Part shown: piece by piece, positions 35,911 through 45,734 of the stretch
Numbering within the stretch: the stretch's first letter is position 1
Layout: the number at the start of each line of letters is the position of its first letter
NCBI RefSeq assembly: GCF_028682395.1
Contig: NZ_JANHLC010000003.1
Coordinates: forward strand, 1-64,000
DNA: 64,000 bases
Direction: 5' to 3'
DNA from: Pseudomonas putida
Lineage (GTDB): Bacteria > Pseudomonadota > Gammaproteobacteria > Pseudomonadales > Pseudomonadaceae
Translations under genes and position numbers: made by a program
Notes under the pieces: generated by a model
The model's input: the letters and a program-made list of their open reading frames with translations, nothing else
Told to the model about the DNA's origin: nothing
Database searches by the model: none

Positions 35911-35964
35911 TATTTAAGGAAGCGTCATGAGCTGTCAACCACGCAAGAATAAAGAGGTTTACAT
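35911..35964 (-). promoter_or_regulatory. bioB promoter with a BirA-type operator
   Basis: On the minus strand, TTGACA (35933-35938) and TAAATA (35911-35916) lie 16 bp apart, a good sigma-70 promoter. The -35 box is part of TGTCAACC-N15-GGTTTACA (35933-35963, + strand), which matches the biotin-repressor consensus TTGTAAACC-N15-GGTTTACAA apart from one internal base and the outermost pair. Biotin-loaded BirA should therefore repress the operon. The site falls inside comF codons 3-13. Confidence 0.82.
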
Positions 35965-36667
35965 CTGGTTAGAAAACAAACAATTCTGTTTGTTGTGCGA
36001 TGAAATGACCGACACTGCCCTGCCCCTGTGCCACCCCTGTGAACAGCAGTTGCCCTGGCTACTCGACTGCTGCCCGCGTTGTGCCCTGCCCATGGGCCAG
36101 ACGGGCCTGCTGTGCGCTGACTGCCTGAAACGACCACCGGCATTCCAGCAAGTGCACGCCCCCTGGATCTACGGCTTCCCCATCGACAGCCTGATCAGCC
36201 AGTTCAAGCATCGCAGCCACTTTCCATTTGGCTACCTGCTCGCCGAACTGCTCGGCCGATCCCTGCAGGATCGCTTCGAGCATGGCCTGATACGCCCCAG
36301 TGCACTCTTGCCTGTGCCCATGACCGACCGCCGCCAGCGCCGCCGCGGCTACAACCAGGCAACCCTGCTGGCCCAATGGCTGGGCCGACACCTGGCGCTG
36401 CCCTGCCAACAGGATCTGTTGCGGCGCGTGCAGGACACCCCTGCGCAACAGCAACTCGATGCCAGGGCCCGCCAGCGTAATCTGCTCAAAGCCTTCGCCC
36501 TGGCGCCCGCCGCGCAGGTGGAAGGCCTGCACCTGGCGTTGGTCGACGATGTCCTGACCACCGGTGCCACGGCCCAGGCCCTGGCCCGTTTGCTGATGCG
36601 TGCCGGTGCGGCGCGTGTGGATATTTATTGCCTGGCGCGCACGCCCAAGCCCGGCGCCCTGGCTTGA
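35927..36667 (+). CDS. comF: ComF-family phosphoribosyltransferase-like protein
   Basis: A 246-residue ComF/GntX protein. The N-terminal double zinc ribbon has C21-x2-C24, C35-x2-C38, C49-x2-C52 and C63-x2-C66. The C-terminal PRTase-like domain has the PRPP motif [14 protein letters not shown] (from residue 206). ComF proteins support DNA uptake, and GntX gluconate use, in other bacteria. ATG 35927 has AAGGAAG just upstream and keeps the first cysteine pair, so it is preferred to ATG 36005. The gene is divergent from bioB and its 5' codons overlap the bio operator. Confidence 0.87.
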   Translation: MSCQPRKNKEVYIWLENKQFCLLCDEMTDTALPLCHPCEQQLPWLLDCCPRCALPMGQTGLLCADCLKRPPAFQQVHAPWIYGFPIDSLISQFKHRSHFPFGYLLAELLGRSLQDRFEHGLIRPSALLPVPMTDRRQRRRGYNQATLLAQWLGRHLALPCQQDLLRRVQDTPAQQQLDARARQRNLLKAFALAPAAQVEGLHLALVDDVLTTGATAQALARLLMRAGAARVDIYCLARTPKPGALA

Positions 36668-36723
36668 CGCAATCTCCCTCAGCGGGCACCGTTGCCCACA
36701 GCCCATCACCCAAAGCCCTTGCC

Positions 36724-37488
36724 ATGCCCCTGCCCAGCCTCCTGACCCAGCATATTGCTCGCCGCCCCCAACGTATCGGCCTGCTGCACCATATCGCCGA
36801 ACAAGGCTCGATCACCCGCGCCGCGAAAAGCGCCGGCCTGAGCTACAAGGCGGCCTGGGACGCTATCGACGAACTGAACAATCTCGCTCAGCAACCGCTG
36901 GTCGAGCGCAGCGTGGGCGGCAAGGGCGGCGGCGGTGCCCGGCTCACCGATGAAGGCCAGCGCGTGCTGCGCCTTTATCAACGCTTGCAGGCATTGCAGG
37001 CCCAGGTGCTGGAAGCCGCCGAAGACAGCCGCGACCTCGACCTGATTGGCCGCCTGATGCTGCGCACCAGCGCGCGCAACCAGCTGCATGGCCGCGTACA
37101 CGCCATCGAAGGCCTGGGACGCAATGATCTGATCCATCTGGAGTTGGCCGGCGGGCTGATCATCCAGGCCCAGATCACCCACGACAGCACCCAGCGCCTG
37201 GAGTTGGAGATCGGCAGTGAGGTCGTGGCGCTGATCAAGGCTGGCTGGCTGGAGTTGCTGGGCAGTGACGAGCCGGCAACCCCCGCGCACAACGTCCTGA
37301 ACGGCACCATCGAACAGATGGTCGAGGACCCACAGGGACCCACCGAAGTCCGGATCCTGCTACCCAGTCAGCAGGTGCTTTGTTCTCTGACAGAACCGGC
37401 CCGGCTCCTGGAGCGCCGCCTCAAGGTCGGCAGCCCGGTCCGCGTGCAGTTCGCTCCGTCCTTCGTGCTGCTGGGCACGCCGGTGTAG
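36724..37488 (+). CDS. modE: Molybdate-responsive regulator ModE
   Basis: A 254-residue ModE-type repressor. The winged HTH (LLHHIAEQGSITRAAKSAGL, then SYKAAWDAIDELN) is followed by VGGKGGGGARLTDEG. Two Mop (molybdate-binding) domains occupy about 120-185 and 190-254. The start at 36724 (MPLPSLLTQHI) is supported by family length. It lies 56 bp after comF; no mod transport genes are in the window. Confidence 0.88.
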   Translation: MPLPSLLTQHIARRPQRIGLLHHIAEQGSITRAAKSAGLSYKAAWDAIDELNNLAQQPLVERSVGGKGGGGARLTDEGQRVLRLYQRLQALQAQVLEAAEDSRDLDLIGRLMLRTSARNQLHGRVHAIEGLGRNDLIHLELAGGLIIQAQITHDSTQRLELEIGSEVVALIKAGWLELLGSDEPATPAHNVLNGTIEQMVEDPQGPTEVRILLPSQQVLCSLTEPARLLERRLKVGSPVRVQFAPSFVLLGTPV

Positions 37489-37594
37489 GCCCGTATCGCC
37501 CACCCAACCCAGCGAGTGTGCCAAAGCATTACGTTGAAACCTTTACGTCACACAGCCTTATTAAGGTGGCTGCCTAACCAGCAGGAAGCCTGTG

Positions 37595-39496
37595 ATGAAC
37601 CTACTAGAAGAAAACCAACTTACCGATCTCGAACACATGGTCGGCCTGAGCCGTCGCGGCTTTATCGGCGCCGGCGCCCTCTGCGGCGCGGCCTTGTTTC
37701 TAGGCGGCGGCCTGCTGAGCCGCAGCGTGCTGGCCGCCAGTGTCAGCGCGGCCTCGAACCCTCTGCTGGGCTTCGAGGGCATCGCCACGGCGACCACCGA
37801 CACGCTCACCCTGCCCAAGGGTTACAGCGCCTCGGTCCTGATCAGTTGGGGCCAACCGCTGCAGGCCGGCGGCCCGGCCTTCGACCCCAGCGGCAAGGGC
37901 ACTGCCGCTGCCCAGGAAGTGCAATTTGGCGACAACAATGACGGCATGAGCCTATTTGCCTTTCCCGGTGACGATCAACGGGCGCTGATGGCGATCAACA
38001 ACGAATACACCAATTATCGCTACCTCTACGAGCATGGCGGCCAACCCGGCTCGGCCGAAGACGTACACAAGGCCCAGGCCAGCGAAGGCGTTTCGGTCAT
38101 CGAAATCAAACGCCAGGGCGACGCTTGGCAGTTTGTCCAGGGTTCGCGCTACAACCGCCGCATCCACGGCAACAGCCCCATCGCCTTCGGCGGACCTGCA
38201 GCCGGCCATGCCTGGCTCAAGACCGCCGCCGACCCCAGTGGCAAGCAAGTCCTCGGTACGTTCCAGAACTGCGCCAATGGCAAGACGCCCTGGGGCACCT
38301 ACCTGACCTGCGAAGAAAATTTCACCGATTGCTTTGGCAGCAGCGACGCCAGCCAGGCCTTCAATGCCGCACAGAAGCGCTACGGCGTGGTCGCCGCCAG
38401 CAAAGACATCAACTGGCACCCGCACGATCCACGCTTCGACCTGGCCAAAAACCCCAACGAGCTCAACCGTCACGGCTGGGTTGTCGAGATCGACCCTTTC
38501 GACCCGCAGTCGACGCCTATCAAACGCACCGCCCTGGGCCGTTTCAAGCATGAGAACGCCGCCCTGGCCGAAACCAGCGATGGCCGTGCAGTGGTGTACA
38601 TGGGCGACGACGAGCGCGGCGAATTTATCTACAAGTTCATCAGTCGCGACAAGATCAACCACGAGAACCCCAAGGCCAATCGCGACCTGCTCGACCACGG
38701 CACACTGTATGTAGCGCTGTTCGACAATGGCGACGCCAACCCCGACCGGCCGAAGGGCCAGGGCCATTGGGTCGAGCTGAGCCATGGCAAAAACGGCATC
38801 GATGCCGCGGCAGGCTTTGCCAGCCAGGCCGAAGTACTGATCAATGCCCGCCTGGCAGCCAGTGCGGTCAAGGCCACGCGCATGGACCGCCCCGAGTGGA
38901 TTGTCGTCAGCCCCCAGGACGGTCAGGTCTACTGCACCTTGACCAACAATGCCAAGCGCGGCGAAGACGGCCAGCCGGTCGGTGGCCCGAATCCACGGGA
39001 GAAAAACGTCTACGGGCAGATCCTGCGCTGGCAGGCCACCCAGGGCGACCACGGTGCGCCGACCTTCGACTGGGACCTGTTTGTCGTCGCCGGCAACCCG
39101 AGCGTCCACGCCGGGACCGCAAAAGCTGGCTCGGCCAATATCACCGCGCAAAACATGTTCAACAGCCCGGACGGCCTGGGCTTCGACCAGGCCGGCCGCC
39201 TGTGGATTCTCACCGATGGCGATGTCAGCAACAGCGGCGACTTTGCCGGCATGGGCAATAACCAGATGCTCTGCGCCGACCCGCAGACCGGTGAAATTCG
39301 CCGCTTCATGGTCGGCCCGATTGGCTGCGAAGTCACCGGCATCAGTTTCTCGCCGGACCACAAGACCCTGTTTGTCGGGATCCAGCATCCTGGCGAAAAC
39401 GGCGGCTCGACCTTCCCCGAGCACCTGCCCAATGGCAAACCGCGTTCCTCGGTCATGGCAATTCGTCGTGACGATGGCGGTATCGTCGGCACTTGA
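37595..39496 (+). CDS. PhoX-like alkaline phosphatase (DUF839), Tat-exported
   Basis: A 633-residue protein with an N-terminal twin-arginine signal: SRRGFIGAG at 19-27, then a hydrophobic stretch ending near SVLAASV. The mature part is a DUF839 beta-propeller typical of calcium/iron PhoX phosphatases, with NNEYTNYR, CEENFTDCFG, NRHGWVVEIDPFDP and YMGDDERGEFIYKF. It should be folded in the cytoplasm and act in the periplasm on phosphoesters. ATG 37595 follows AGGAAG; the adjacent GTG 37592 is also possible. No clear Pho box is seen upstream. Confidence 0.88.
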   Translation: MNLLEENQLTDLEHMVGLSRRGFIGAGALCGAALFLGGGLLSRSVLAASVSAASNPLLGFEGIATATTDTLTLPKGYSASVLISWGQPLQAGGPAFDPSGKGTAAAQEVQFGDNNDGMSLFAFPGDDQRALMAINNEYTNYRYLYEHGGQPGSAEDVHKAQASEGVSVIEIKRQGDAWQFVQGSRYNRRIHGNSPIAFGGPAAGHAWLKTAADPSGKQVLGTFQNCANGKTPWGTYLTCEENFTDCFGSSDASQAFNAAQKRYGVVAASKDINWHPHDPRFDLAKNPNELNRHGWVVEIDPFDPQSTPIKRTALGRFKHENAALAETSDGRAVVYMGDDERGEFIYKFISRDKINHENPKANRDLLDHGTLYVALFDNGDANPDRPKGQGHWVELSHGKNGIDAAAGFASQAEVLINARLAASAVKATRMDRPEWIVVSPQDGQVYCTLTNNAKRGEDGQPVGGPNPREKNVYGQILRWQATQGDHGAPTFDWDLFVVAGNPSVHAGTAKAGSANITAQNMFNSPDGLGFDQAGRLWILTDGDVSNSGDFAGMGNNQMLCADPQTGEIRRFMVGPIGCEVTGISFSPDHKTLFVGIQHPGENGGSTFPEHLPNGKPRSSVMAIRRDDGGIVGT

Positions 39497-39622
39497 TGCC
39501 ATGCCCTGACGCGCTCCCGTGCTGTGGCCCGGCGGGAGCGGTCAAGGGCAATGCCCTTTCGCCGCTGTGGTGCGCTACCATGCCGGGCCGGACGCGGCAG
39601 CCTGCTGCGCGCAGGAGTCAGC

Positions 39623-40597
39623 ATGTCCCATCCGTTCGAAACGCTTACCCCCGATCTGGTGCTCGACGCCGTCGAAAGCATCGGTTTCCTTAGCGACGCC
39701 CGCGTGCTCGCCCTCAACAGTTATGAAAACCGTGTGTATCAGGTCGGCATCGAAGGCTCGGAGCCGCTGATCGCCAAGTTCTATCGGCCCCAGCGCTGGA
39801 CCAATGAAGCCATCCTGGAAGAACACCGCTTCACCTTCGAACTGGCAGAATGCGAAGTCCCGGTCGTTGCACCGCTGCTGCACAACGGCGAGAGCCTGTT
39901 CGAGCACGCCGGTTTTCGCTTCACCCTGTTTCCACGCCGTGGCGGCCGTGCGCCGGAGCCGGGCAATCTCGACCAACTATATCGCCTCGGGCAGTTGCTC
40001 GGGCGTCTGCATGCCGTAGGGGCCACCCGCCCGTTCGAACACCGCGAAGCACTGGGCGTGAAGAACTTCGGCCATGATTCCCTCAGCACCCTGCTCGAAG
40101 GCGGTTTTATCCCCCGCAGCCTGCTGCCGGCCTACGAGTCAGTGGCCCGGGACCTGCTCAAGCGTGTGGAAGAGGTCTACCAGGCCACCCCGCACCAGAA
40201 CATCCGCATGCATGGCGACTGCCACCCCGGCAACATGATGTGCCGCGACGAGGTGTTCCATATCGTCGACCTCGACGACTGCCGCATGGGCCCGGCCGTG
40301 CAGGATCTCTGGATGATGCTCGCCGGCGACCGCCAGGAGTGCCTGGGCCAGCTCAGCGAACTCATGGACGGCTACAGCGAATTCCACGATTTCAACCCGC
40401 GTGAACTGGCGCTGATCGAACCGTTGCGGGCCCTGCGCCTGATGCACTACAGCGCCTGGCTGGCACGCCGCTGGGATGATCCGGCATTCCCCCACAGCTT
40501 CCCCTGGTTTGGCAGTGAACGTTATTGGGGCGACCAGGTACTGGCGCTGCGTGAGCAGTTGGCGGCGTTGAACGAAGAGCCACTCAAACTGTTCTGA
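39623..40597 (+). CDS. srkA: Stress-response serine/threonine kinase SrkA (YihE/RdoA)
   Basis: A 324-residue aminoglycoside-phosphotransferase-fold kinase. The catalytic loop MHGDCHPGNMM (D199, N204) and the metal motif IVDLDDCRMGP (D216) are intact. YihE-type kinases counter stress-induced death in E. coli. The start at 39623 (MSHPFETLTPD) has CAGGAG just upstream; the longer frame from 39524 lacks support. A strong terminator follows. Confidence 0.92.
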   Translation: MSHPFETLTPDLVLDAVESIGFLSDARVLALNSYENRVYQVGIEGSEPLIAKFYRPQRWTNEAILEEHRFTFELAECEVPVVAPLLHNGESLFEHAGFRFTLFPRRGGRAPEPGNLDQLYRLGQLLGRLHAVGATRPFEHREALGVKNFGHDSLSTLLEGGFIPRSLLPAYESVARDLLKRVEEVYQATPHQNIRMHGDCHPGNMMCRDEVFHIVDLDDCRMGPAVQDLWMMLAGDRQECLGQLSELMDGYSEFHDFNPRELALIEPLRALRLMHYSAWLARRWDDPAFPHSFPWFGSERYWGDQVLALREQLAALNEEPLKLF

Positions 40598-40605
40598 CCT
40601 CCGTC

Positions 40606-40656
40606 CCTGTAGGCGCGAGCGCTTGGCCTGATCCAGAGCACGCCTACAGGTTTTTT
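40606..40656 (+). terminator. Terminator after srkA
   Basis: A perfect 10-bp stem CCTGTAGGCG / CGCCTACAGG with a 25-base loop is followed by TTTTTT. Confidence 0.82.
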
Positions 40657-40757
40657 GCGCCATCGGGGCCTTCCCAAGCACCAAGAAACAATTTGCTACA
40701 TGCTTGATCGCTCAATAATAATTGCCGATTAGTTAGCAACCTAAGCAAGGACTCAGC

Positions 40758-41645
40758 ATGCAAGCCACCAACCCGCGGCGCGGGTATGTACTGGGCCTTA
40801 GCGCCTACATCATTTGGGGTCTCTTCCCCCTCTACTTCAAGGCTATTGCCGCCGTTCCCGCCGTCGAAATCATCGTCCACCGCGTCTTGTGGTCGGCCCT
40901 GTTCGGTGCACTGCTGCTGATGGTCTGGAAGCATCCCGGCTGGTGGCGCGAGCTGCGGGAGAACCCGAAGCGCCTGGCAATCCTGGCCCTGAGCGGCACG
41001 CTGATCGCCGCCAACTGGCTGACTTATGTCTGGTCGGTGAATAACGGACGCATGCTCGAAGCCAGCCTGGGCTACTACATCAATCCGCTGATCAATGTGC
41101 TGCTGGGCATGCTGCTGCTCGGCGAGCGCCTGCGCCGGCTGCAATGGCTGGCGGTCGGCCTGGCCGCCGTCGGCGTGGCGCAGCAGGTGTGGCAGGTCGG
41201 CAGCCTGCCGTGGGTGTCCCTGGTGCTGGCGCTGTCATTCGGCTTCTATGGTCTGATCCGCAAGCAGGCACCGGTCAAGGCCCTGCCGGGGCTGGTGGTG
41301 GAAACCTGGATGCTGGTCCCGATCGCCCTTGGCTGGCTGCTGCTCAATCCCGAAGCCGCCAGTGCCCAGGCGCAGTTCTGGACCACCTCCGAAGCCCTGT
41401 GGCTGGCGGCCGCCGGGCCGATCACCCTGGTGCCGCTGGTGTGCTTCAACGCCGCCGCGCGTCATCTGCCCTATACCACCCTGGGCTTCCTGCAGTACCT
41501 GGCGCCGACTCTGGTGCTGCTGCAGGCCGTGTTGTTATTCAACGAACATCTGGCCCCCAGCACCCTGGTAGCCTTTATGTTTATCTGGGCCGGCCTGGCG
41601 GTCTACAGCATCGATGCCTGGCTGAGCCTGCGCAACCGCAGCTGA
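40758..41645 (+). CDS. rarD: RarD/EamA-family transporter
   Basis: A 295-residue inner-membrane protein with about ten transmembrane helices in two EamA repeats. It starts with the RarD signature GYVLGLSAYIIWGLFPLYFK and keeps IIVHRVLWS and NWLTYVWSVNNGR. RarD proteins are drug/metabolite-superfamily permeases; the substrate here is unknown. AAGGA lies before ATG 40758. Confidence 0.92.
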   Translation: MQATNPRRGYVLGLSAYIIWGLFPLYFKAIAAVPAVEIIVHRVLWSALFGALLLMVWKHPGWWRELRENPKRLAILALSGTLIAANWLTYVWSVNNGRMLEASLGYYINPLINVLLGMLLLGERLRRLQWLAVGLAAVGVAQQVWQVGSLPWVSLVLALSFGFYGLIRKQAPVKALPGLVVETWMLVPIALGWLLLNPEAASAQAQFWTTSEALWLAAAGPITLVPLVCFNAAARHLPYTTLGFLQYLAPTLVLLQAVLLFNEHLAPSTLVAFMFIWAGLAVYSIDAWLSLRNRS

Positions 41646-41661
41646 ACAAAAAACGATCAAA

Positions 41662-41701
41662 CGGCTACAGACCCCGCTCAGCATGGCCTGTAGCTGTTTT
41701 T
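41662..41701 (+). terminator. Terminator after rarD
   Basis: CGGCTACAG / CTGTAGCTG (one G-U pair) with a 17-base loop, followed by TTTTT. Confidence 0.7.
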
Positions 41702-41708
41702 CCCAAGC

Positions 41709-41829
41709 TTATCCACAGGCAGGTCCACGCCGTTTGTGCACAAGCCCCTGAATTTGAACGTTTTTTGCTCAACTGACGAAAAGCCCCGGCCCGTCTGGGG
41801 CCAGCGGCTATCTCCCCAGGTTATCCACA
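41709..41829 (+). promoter_or_regulatory. Two consensus DnaA boxes
   Basis: TTATCCACA occurs at 41709-41717 and 41821-41829 in the same orientation, 112 bp apart, within the 216-bp gap between rarD and the gcvR-like gene. Both match the strongest DnaA-box consensus and both continue into GGCA. The function is uncertain. Confidence 0.6.
41779..41802 (-). terminator. Terminator of the gcvR-like gene
   Basis: On the minus strand, GCCCC / GGGGC around a 9-base loop is followed by TTTT. Confidence 0.6.
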
Positions 41830-41861
41830 GGCACATCCACGATTAACTGGGATAACCGGCC

Positions 41862-42380
41862 TCAGTCTTCACTGCGCAATACCAACTCGACCATCAGATC
41901 ATCGGCCAGGCTTTCCAGGCGGGCCTGCAGACTCGCCAGCGACAGGGTCAATGGCACCGCCAGCAAGGCGTCGGCATGGAACAACGACTCACTGCTCATC
42001 GGTGCCGGGCGTACTTCGGTCACCAGTCGCTCGACGTTCACGCCCTGCTCGCTCAGCAAGCGGGTGATATCGCGCACGATGCCCGGGCGGTCGTTACCTA
42101 CCAGTTCCATGGCAATCGGTTTCCAGGTACAGGACTGCTCGATCCCCGCCTCGGCCACCAGCACCCGGATCCCCTGGCTCGCCAGCGCCTGCAGCGCGGC
42201 CAGCAAGGCATCGTGCGCCTCGGCCGGCACACCGACCCGCAGGATTCCGGCGAATTGCCCGGCCAGGCGCATCAAGCGACTTTCCAGCCAGTTCCCCCCC
42301 TGTTCGGCGATACATTGCGCAATTCGCTCAACCTGGCCGGGCTTGTCCGGGGCCAATACGGTCAATACCAGATGCTCCAT
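41862..42380 (-). CDS. Two-ACT-domain protein, GcvR-like regulator
   Basis: A 172-residue protein made of two ACT domains (about 3-75 and 85-165). The second opens with the conserved GNDRPGIVRDITRLLSEQGVNVERL. GcvR proteins repress glycine-cleavage genes by binding GcvA in enterobacteria; whether this one acts so is unknown. I start it at 42380 (MEHLVLTVLAPDKPGQ), matching the first ACT strand; the frame runs to 42524 without similarity. Confidence 0.85.
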   Translation of the reverse strand: MEHLVLTVLAPDKPGQVERIAQCIAEQGGNWLESRLMRLAGQFAGILRVGVPAEAHDALLAALQALASQGIRVLVAEAGIEQSCTWKPIAMELVGNDRPGIVRDITRLLSEQGVNVERLVTEVRPAPMSSESLFHADALLAVPLTLSLASLQARLESLADDLMVELVLRSED

Positions 42381-42804
42381 GGAATCGTCCTCTGTGGGCA
42401 GGTAAACGCTTGAGTATAGGCCGACATCGGGCGGCTCGATGGCCTCGCTGCCTGAGCGACGGAAAAACAATTGTGTACGGTTTTTAGAATTATCTGGAAC
42501 AATCCATACATTTTTTGAGAACATTACCCGCCGCTGCGTGACCGGATAGTTCCAAATGGTCGCAGAACGACGTATTTAGTCTAATTTTCACAACCACGAC
42601 GCATCATGTAGTATGCCGCAGCGCGGACTACATAACCTTGGATGGATGTCTGCCCAAGTGCCTGTGAAACCACGGAAAGCCCCGCCGGCAAGCGCTGACG
42701 GCGCCCGCCCAGCCGCCCTTGAGGGCATGCTCTGGCACCGTGTTTAGAGAAGCGCGTAAGGCTTAAATAGAAGAGCTGAATAGCTGAGCAGAGTGAGGCA
42801 AGCA
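42381..42804. other. Long intergenic region upstream of glcB
   Basis: A 424-bp gap between divergent genes. No gene is visible. It is AT-rich near 42460-42530 and contains the dyad ATGTAGT (42606-42612) / ACTACAT (42627-42633) separated by 14 bp. That dyad may be an operator for glcB, or part of a promoter. A long leader of glcB could lie between the dyad and the start. Confidence 0.5.
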
Positions 42805-44982
42805 ATGACTGAACACGTTCAAGTCGGTGGCCTTCAGGTCGCCAAAGTCCTGTTCGACTTCGTGAACAACGAAGCCATTCCCGGTACCGGTCTCAATGCC
42901 GACCAGTTCTGGGCCGGTGCCGACAAGGTCATCCATGACCTGGCGCCGAAGAACAAAGCCCTACTCGCCAAACGCGATGATTTCCAGGCTCGGATCGACG
43001 CCTGGCACCAGTCCCGGGCCGGCCAGGCCCATGACGCCGTGGCTTACAAAGCCTTCCTGCAAGATATTGGTTACCTGCTGCCAGAAGCGGCGGATTTCCA
43101 GGCTACAACCCAGAACGTCGACGATGAAATCGCCCGCATGGCCGGCCCGCAGCTGGTGGTACCGGTGATGAACGCGCGCTTTGCGCTCAACGCCTCCAAC
43201 GCTCGCTGGGGTTCGCTGTACGACGCGCTCTACGGCACCGACGCCATCAGCGAAGCCGACGGCGCCCAGAAGGGCAAGGGCTACAACAAGGTCCGCGGCG
43301 ACAAGGTCATCGCCTTCGCCCGCGCCTTCCTCGACGAAGCCGTGCCCCTGGCGGCCGGTTCCCATGTCGACTCCACCAGCTACAAGATCGTTGACGGCAA
43401 GCTGGTCGTCGCGCTCAAGGGTGGCAGCAACAGCGGCCTGCGCAACGACGCCCAACTGATCGCGTTCCAGGGTCAGGCTGGCGCGCCTACCGCGATTCTG
43501 CTGAAAAACAACGGCCTGCATTTCGAAATCCAGATCGATGCCAGCAGCCCGGTCGGCCAGACCGACGCTGCCGGCGTCAAAGACCTGCTGATGGAAGCCG
43601 CGCTGACCACCATCATGGACTGCGAAGACTCCGTCGCCGCCGTCGATGCCGATGACAAAGTGGTGATCTACCGCAACTGGCTCGGCCTGATGAAGGGCGA
43701 TCTGGCAGAACAAGTGTCCAAGGGCGGCGAAACCTTTACCCGCACCATGAACGCCGACCGCCAGTACACCGCACTGGATGGCTCGACCCTGAGCCTGCAC
43801 GGCCGTTCGCTGCTGTTCGTGCGTAACGTCGGGCACCTGATGACCATCGACGCGATCCTCGACAAGGACGGCAACGAAGTCCCTGAAGGCATCCTCGACG
43901 GCCTGATGACCAGCCTCGCGGCGATCCACAGCCTCAACGGCACCAGCGCTCGCAAAAACAGCCGCACCGGTTCGGTCTACATCGTCAAACCGAAAATGCA
44001 CGGCCCTGAAGAAGCGGCGTTTACCAACGAGCTGTTCGGCCGTATCGAAGAAGTGCTCGGCCTGGCGCGCAACACCCTCAAAGTCGGGATCATGGACGAA
44101 GAGCGGCGCACCACCGTCAACCTCAAGGCCTGCATCAAGGCCGCGAGCGAGCGCGTAGTGTTTATCAACACCGGCTTCCTCGACCGCACCGGTGACGAGA
44201 TCCACACCTCCATGGAAGCCGGCGCGATGGTGCGTAAAGCCGCCATGAAGGCCGAGAAATGGATCAGTGCCTACGAAAACTGGAACGTCGATATCGGTCT
44301 GAGCACCGGCCTGCAGGGCCGTGCGCAAATCGGTAAAGGCATGTGGGCGATGCCCGACCTGATGGCCGCGATGCTCGAACAGAAAATCGCCCACCCACTG
44401 GCCGGTGCCAACACCGCCTGGGTTCCTTCGCCGACCGCCGCCGCGCTGCACGCGCTGCACTACCACAAGGTCGACGTGTTCGCTCGCCAGGCTGAACTGG
44501 CCAAGCGCGAACGGGCTTCGGTCGACGATATCCTGACCATCCCGCTGGCGACCGACACCAACTGGTCGGCCGAAGACATCCGCAACGAACTGGACAACAA
44601 CGCCCAGGGCATCCTCGGTTACGTGGTGCGCTGGATCGACCAGGGCGTGGGTTGTTCGAAAGTGCCGGACATCAACGATATCGGCCTGATGGAAGACCGC
44701 GCGACCCTGCGTATCTCCAGCCAGCACATCGCCAACTGGTTGCGTCACGGCATCGTCAACGAAGCCCAGGTCATGGAAAGCCTCAAGCGCATGGCACCCG
44801 TGGTCGATCGGCAGAATGCCGGCGATGCGCTGTACCGCCCGCTGGCACCGAACTTCGACAGCAATATCGCCTTCCAGGCAGCGGTCGAACTGGTGATCGA
44901 AGGGACCAAGCAGCCCAATGGCTACACGGAGCCGGTGCTGCACCGCCGTCGCCGTGAGTTCAAGGCCAAGAACGGCCTGTAA
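42805..44982 (+). CDS. glcB: Malate synthase G
   Basis: A 725-residue monomeric malate synthase condensing glyoxylate with acetyl-CoA. Features are [52 protein letters not shown] and the C-terminal [18 protein letters not shown]. The full family length is present. ATG 42805 ([19 protein letters not shown]) follows a GAGG ribosome site; GTG 42793 would add four residues. Completes the glyoxylate bypass or glycolate use. Confidence 0.95.
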   Translation: MTEHVQVGGLQVAKVLFDFVNNEAIPGTGLNADQFWAGADKVIHDLAPKNKALLAKRDDFQARIDAWHQSRAGQAHDAVAYKAFLQDIGYLLPEAADFQATTQNVDDEIARMAGPQLVVPVMNARFALNASNARWGSLYDALYGTDAISEADGAQKGKGYNKVRGDKVIAFARAFLDEAVPLAAGSHVDSTSYKIVDGKLVVALKGGSNSGLRNDAQLIAFQGQAGAPTAILLKNNGLHFEIQIDASSPVGQTDAAGVKDLLMEAALTTIMDCEDSVAAVDADDKVVIYRNWLGLMKGDLAEQVSKGGETFTRTMNADRQYTALDGSTLSLHGRSLLFVRNVGHLMTIDAILDKDGNEVPEGILDGLMTSLAAIHSLNGTSARKNSRTGSVYIVKPKMHGPEEAAFTNELFGRIEEVLGLARNTLKVGIMDEERRTTVNLKACIKAASERVVFINTGFLDRTGDEIHTSMEAGAMVRKAAMKAEKWISAYENWNVDIGLSTGLQGRAQIGKGMWAMPDLMAAMLEQKIAHPLAGANTAWVPSPTAAALHALHYHKVDVFARQAELAKRERASVDDILTIPLATDTNWSAEDIRNELDNNAQGILGYVVRWIDQGVGCSKVPDINDIGLMEDRATLRISSQHIANWLRHGIVNEAQVMESLKRMAPVVDRQNAGDALYRPLAPNFDSNIAFQAAVELVIEGTKQPNGYTEPVLHRRRREFKAKNGL

Positions 44983-45001
44983 CTAAACCGCCGTAAACCA
45001 G

Positions 45002-45033
45002 AAAGCCCCGCTCAGTAATGAGTGGGGCTTTCT
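45002..45033 (+). terminator. Terminator after glcB
   Basis: AAAGCCCCGCTCA / TGAGTGGGGCTTT around a GTAA loop; near-perfect and bidirectional by sequence. Confidence 0.9.
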
Positions 45034-45063
45034 TGTCTGTGGCGACGGCGGCTTGAGCCTGGC

Positions 45064-45510
45064 TCAGGGCGTCATGCCCAGCTCACGCTTGACCAGGGTC
45101 AGCAGGTGCGAGGTATTGATCGGCTTGAGCAGGAAATCCACCACGCTCAGGTGCATCGCAGCAATCGCATCACGCACATCCGCGTCGCCGGAAATAATGA
45201 TGATCGGCAGCGCGGCGCGCTCCGACTCGCGAATCTTGGCAATCAGCTCCAGACCATCACTGGGCGACATGCGCAGGTCAGTAATCAGCAGCCCGATCGA
45301 GCGATTCGACTCCAGCAACCCCAGCGCCGCCGCCACGCTGGCGGCCATCAGGCTGTGGATACCATCCAGGGCGAGGATCTCCGACAACAGCTCGCGCGCA
45401 TCCTGATCGTCATCGACAATCAGCACCCGTTGCGCCGGTAATGCCGCCGCCAACATCACCTCGTTCAAGGCTTCGCGCTCGGCGTCGCTCAAAATATCGT
45501 GGTCGGGCAT
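45064..45510 (-). CDS. Single-domain response regulator
   Basis: A 148-residue CheY-like receiver with a 25-residue N-terminal extension and no output domain. The acidic pocket D33-D35, phospho-acceptor D78 (LLITDLRM) and K129 (FLLKPI) are present. It is convergent with glcB, and no histidine kinase gene is adjacent, so its partner is unknown. A link to the neighbouring cNMP/CBS protein is possible only by position. Confidence 0.88.
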   Translation of the reverse strand: MPDHDILSDAEREALNEVMLAAALPAQRVLIVDDDQDARELLSEILALDGIHSLMAASVAAALGLLESNRSIGLLITDLRMSPSDGLELIAKIRESERAALPIIIISGDADVRDAIAAMHLSVVDFLLKPINTSHLLTLVKRELGMTP

Positions 45511-45734
45511 ACGCGCTTCAATATTCCTAGTTGTATTAACAATCCCCTAGCACTGCAGTCAGACATCGCTATTCGTTTCGACAATGTGCACTTCGTCGGA
45601 ATTTTTTCCAAGTGGGCCGGAGCGAAGAATTTTCCGAGTGATCAATGGGAATTCTCCAGCCCCTAGACTTACGTCCAATGGGCACGGGCTCCCAGCCGAC
45701 CGACCATGGCTAAAACAACTAAAACAATGCGGTC

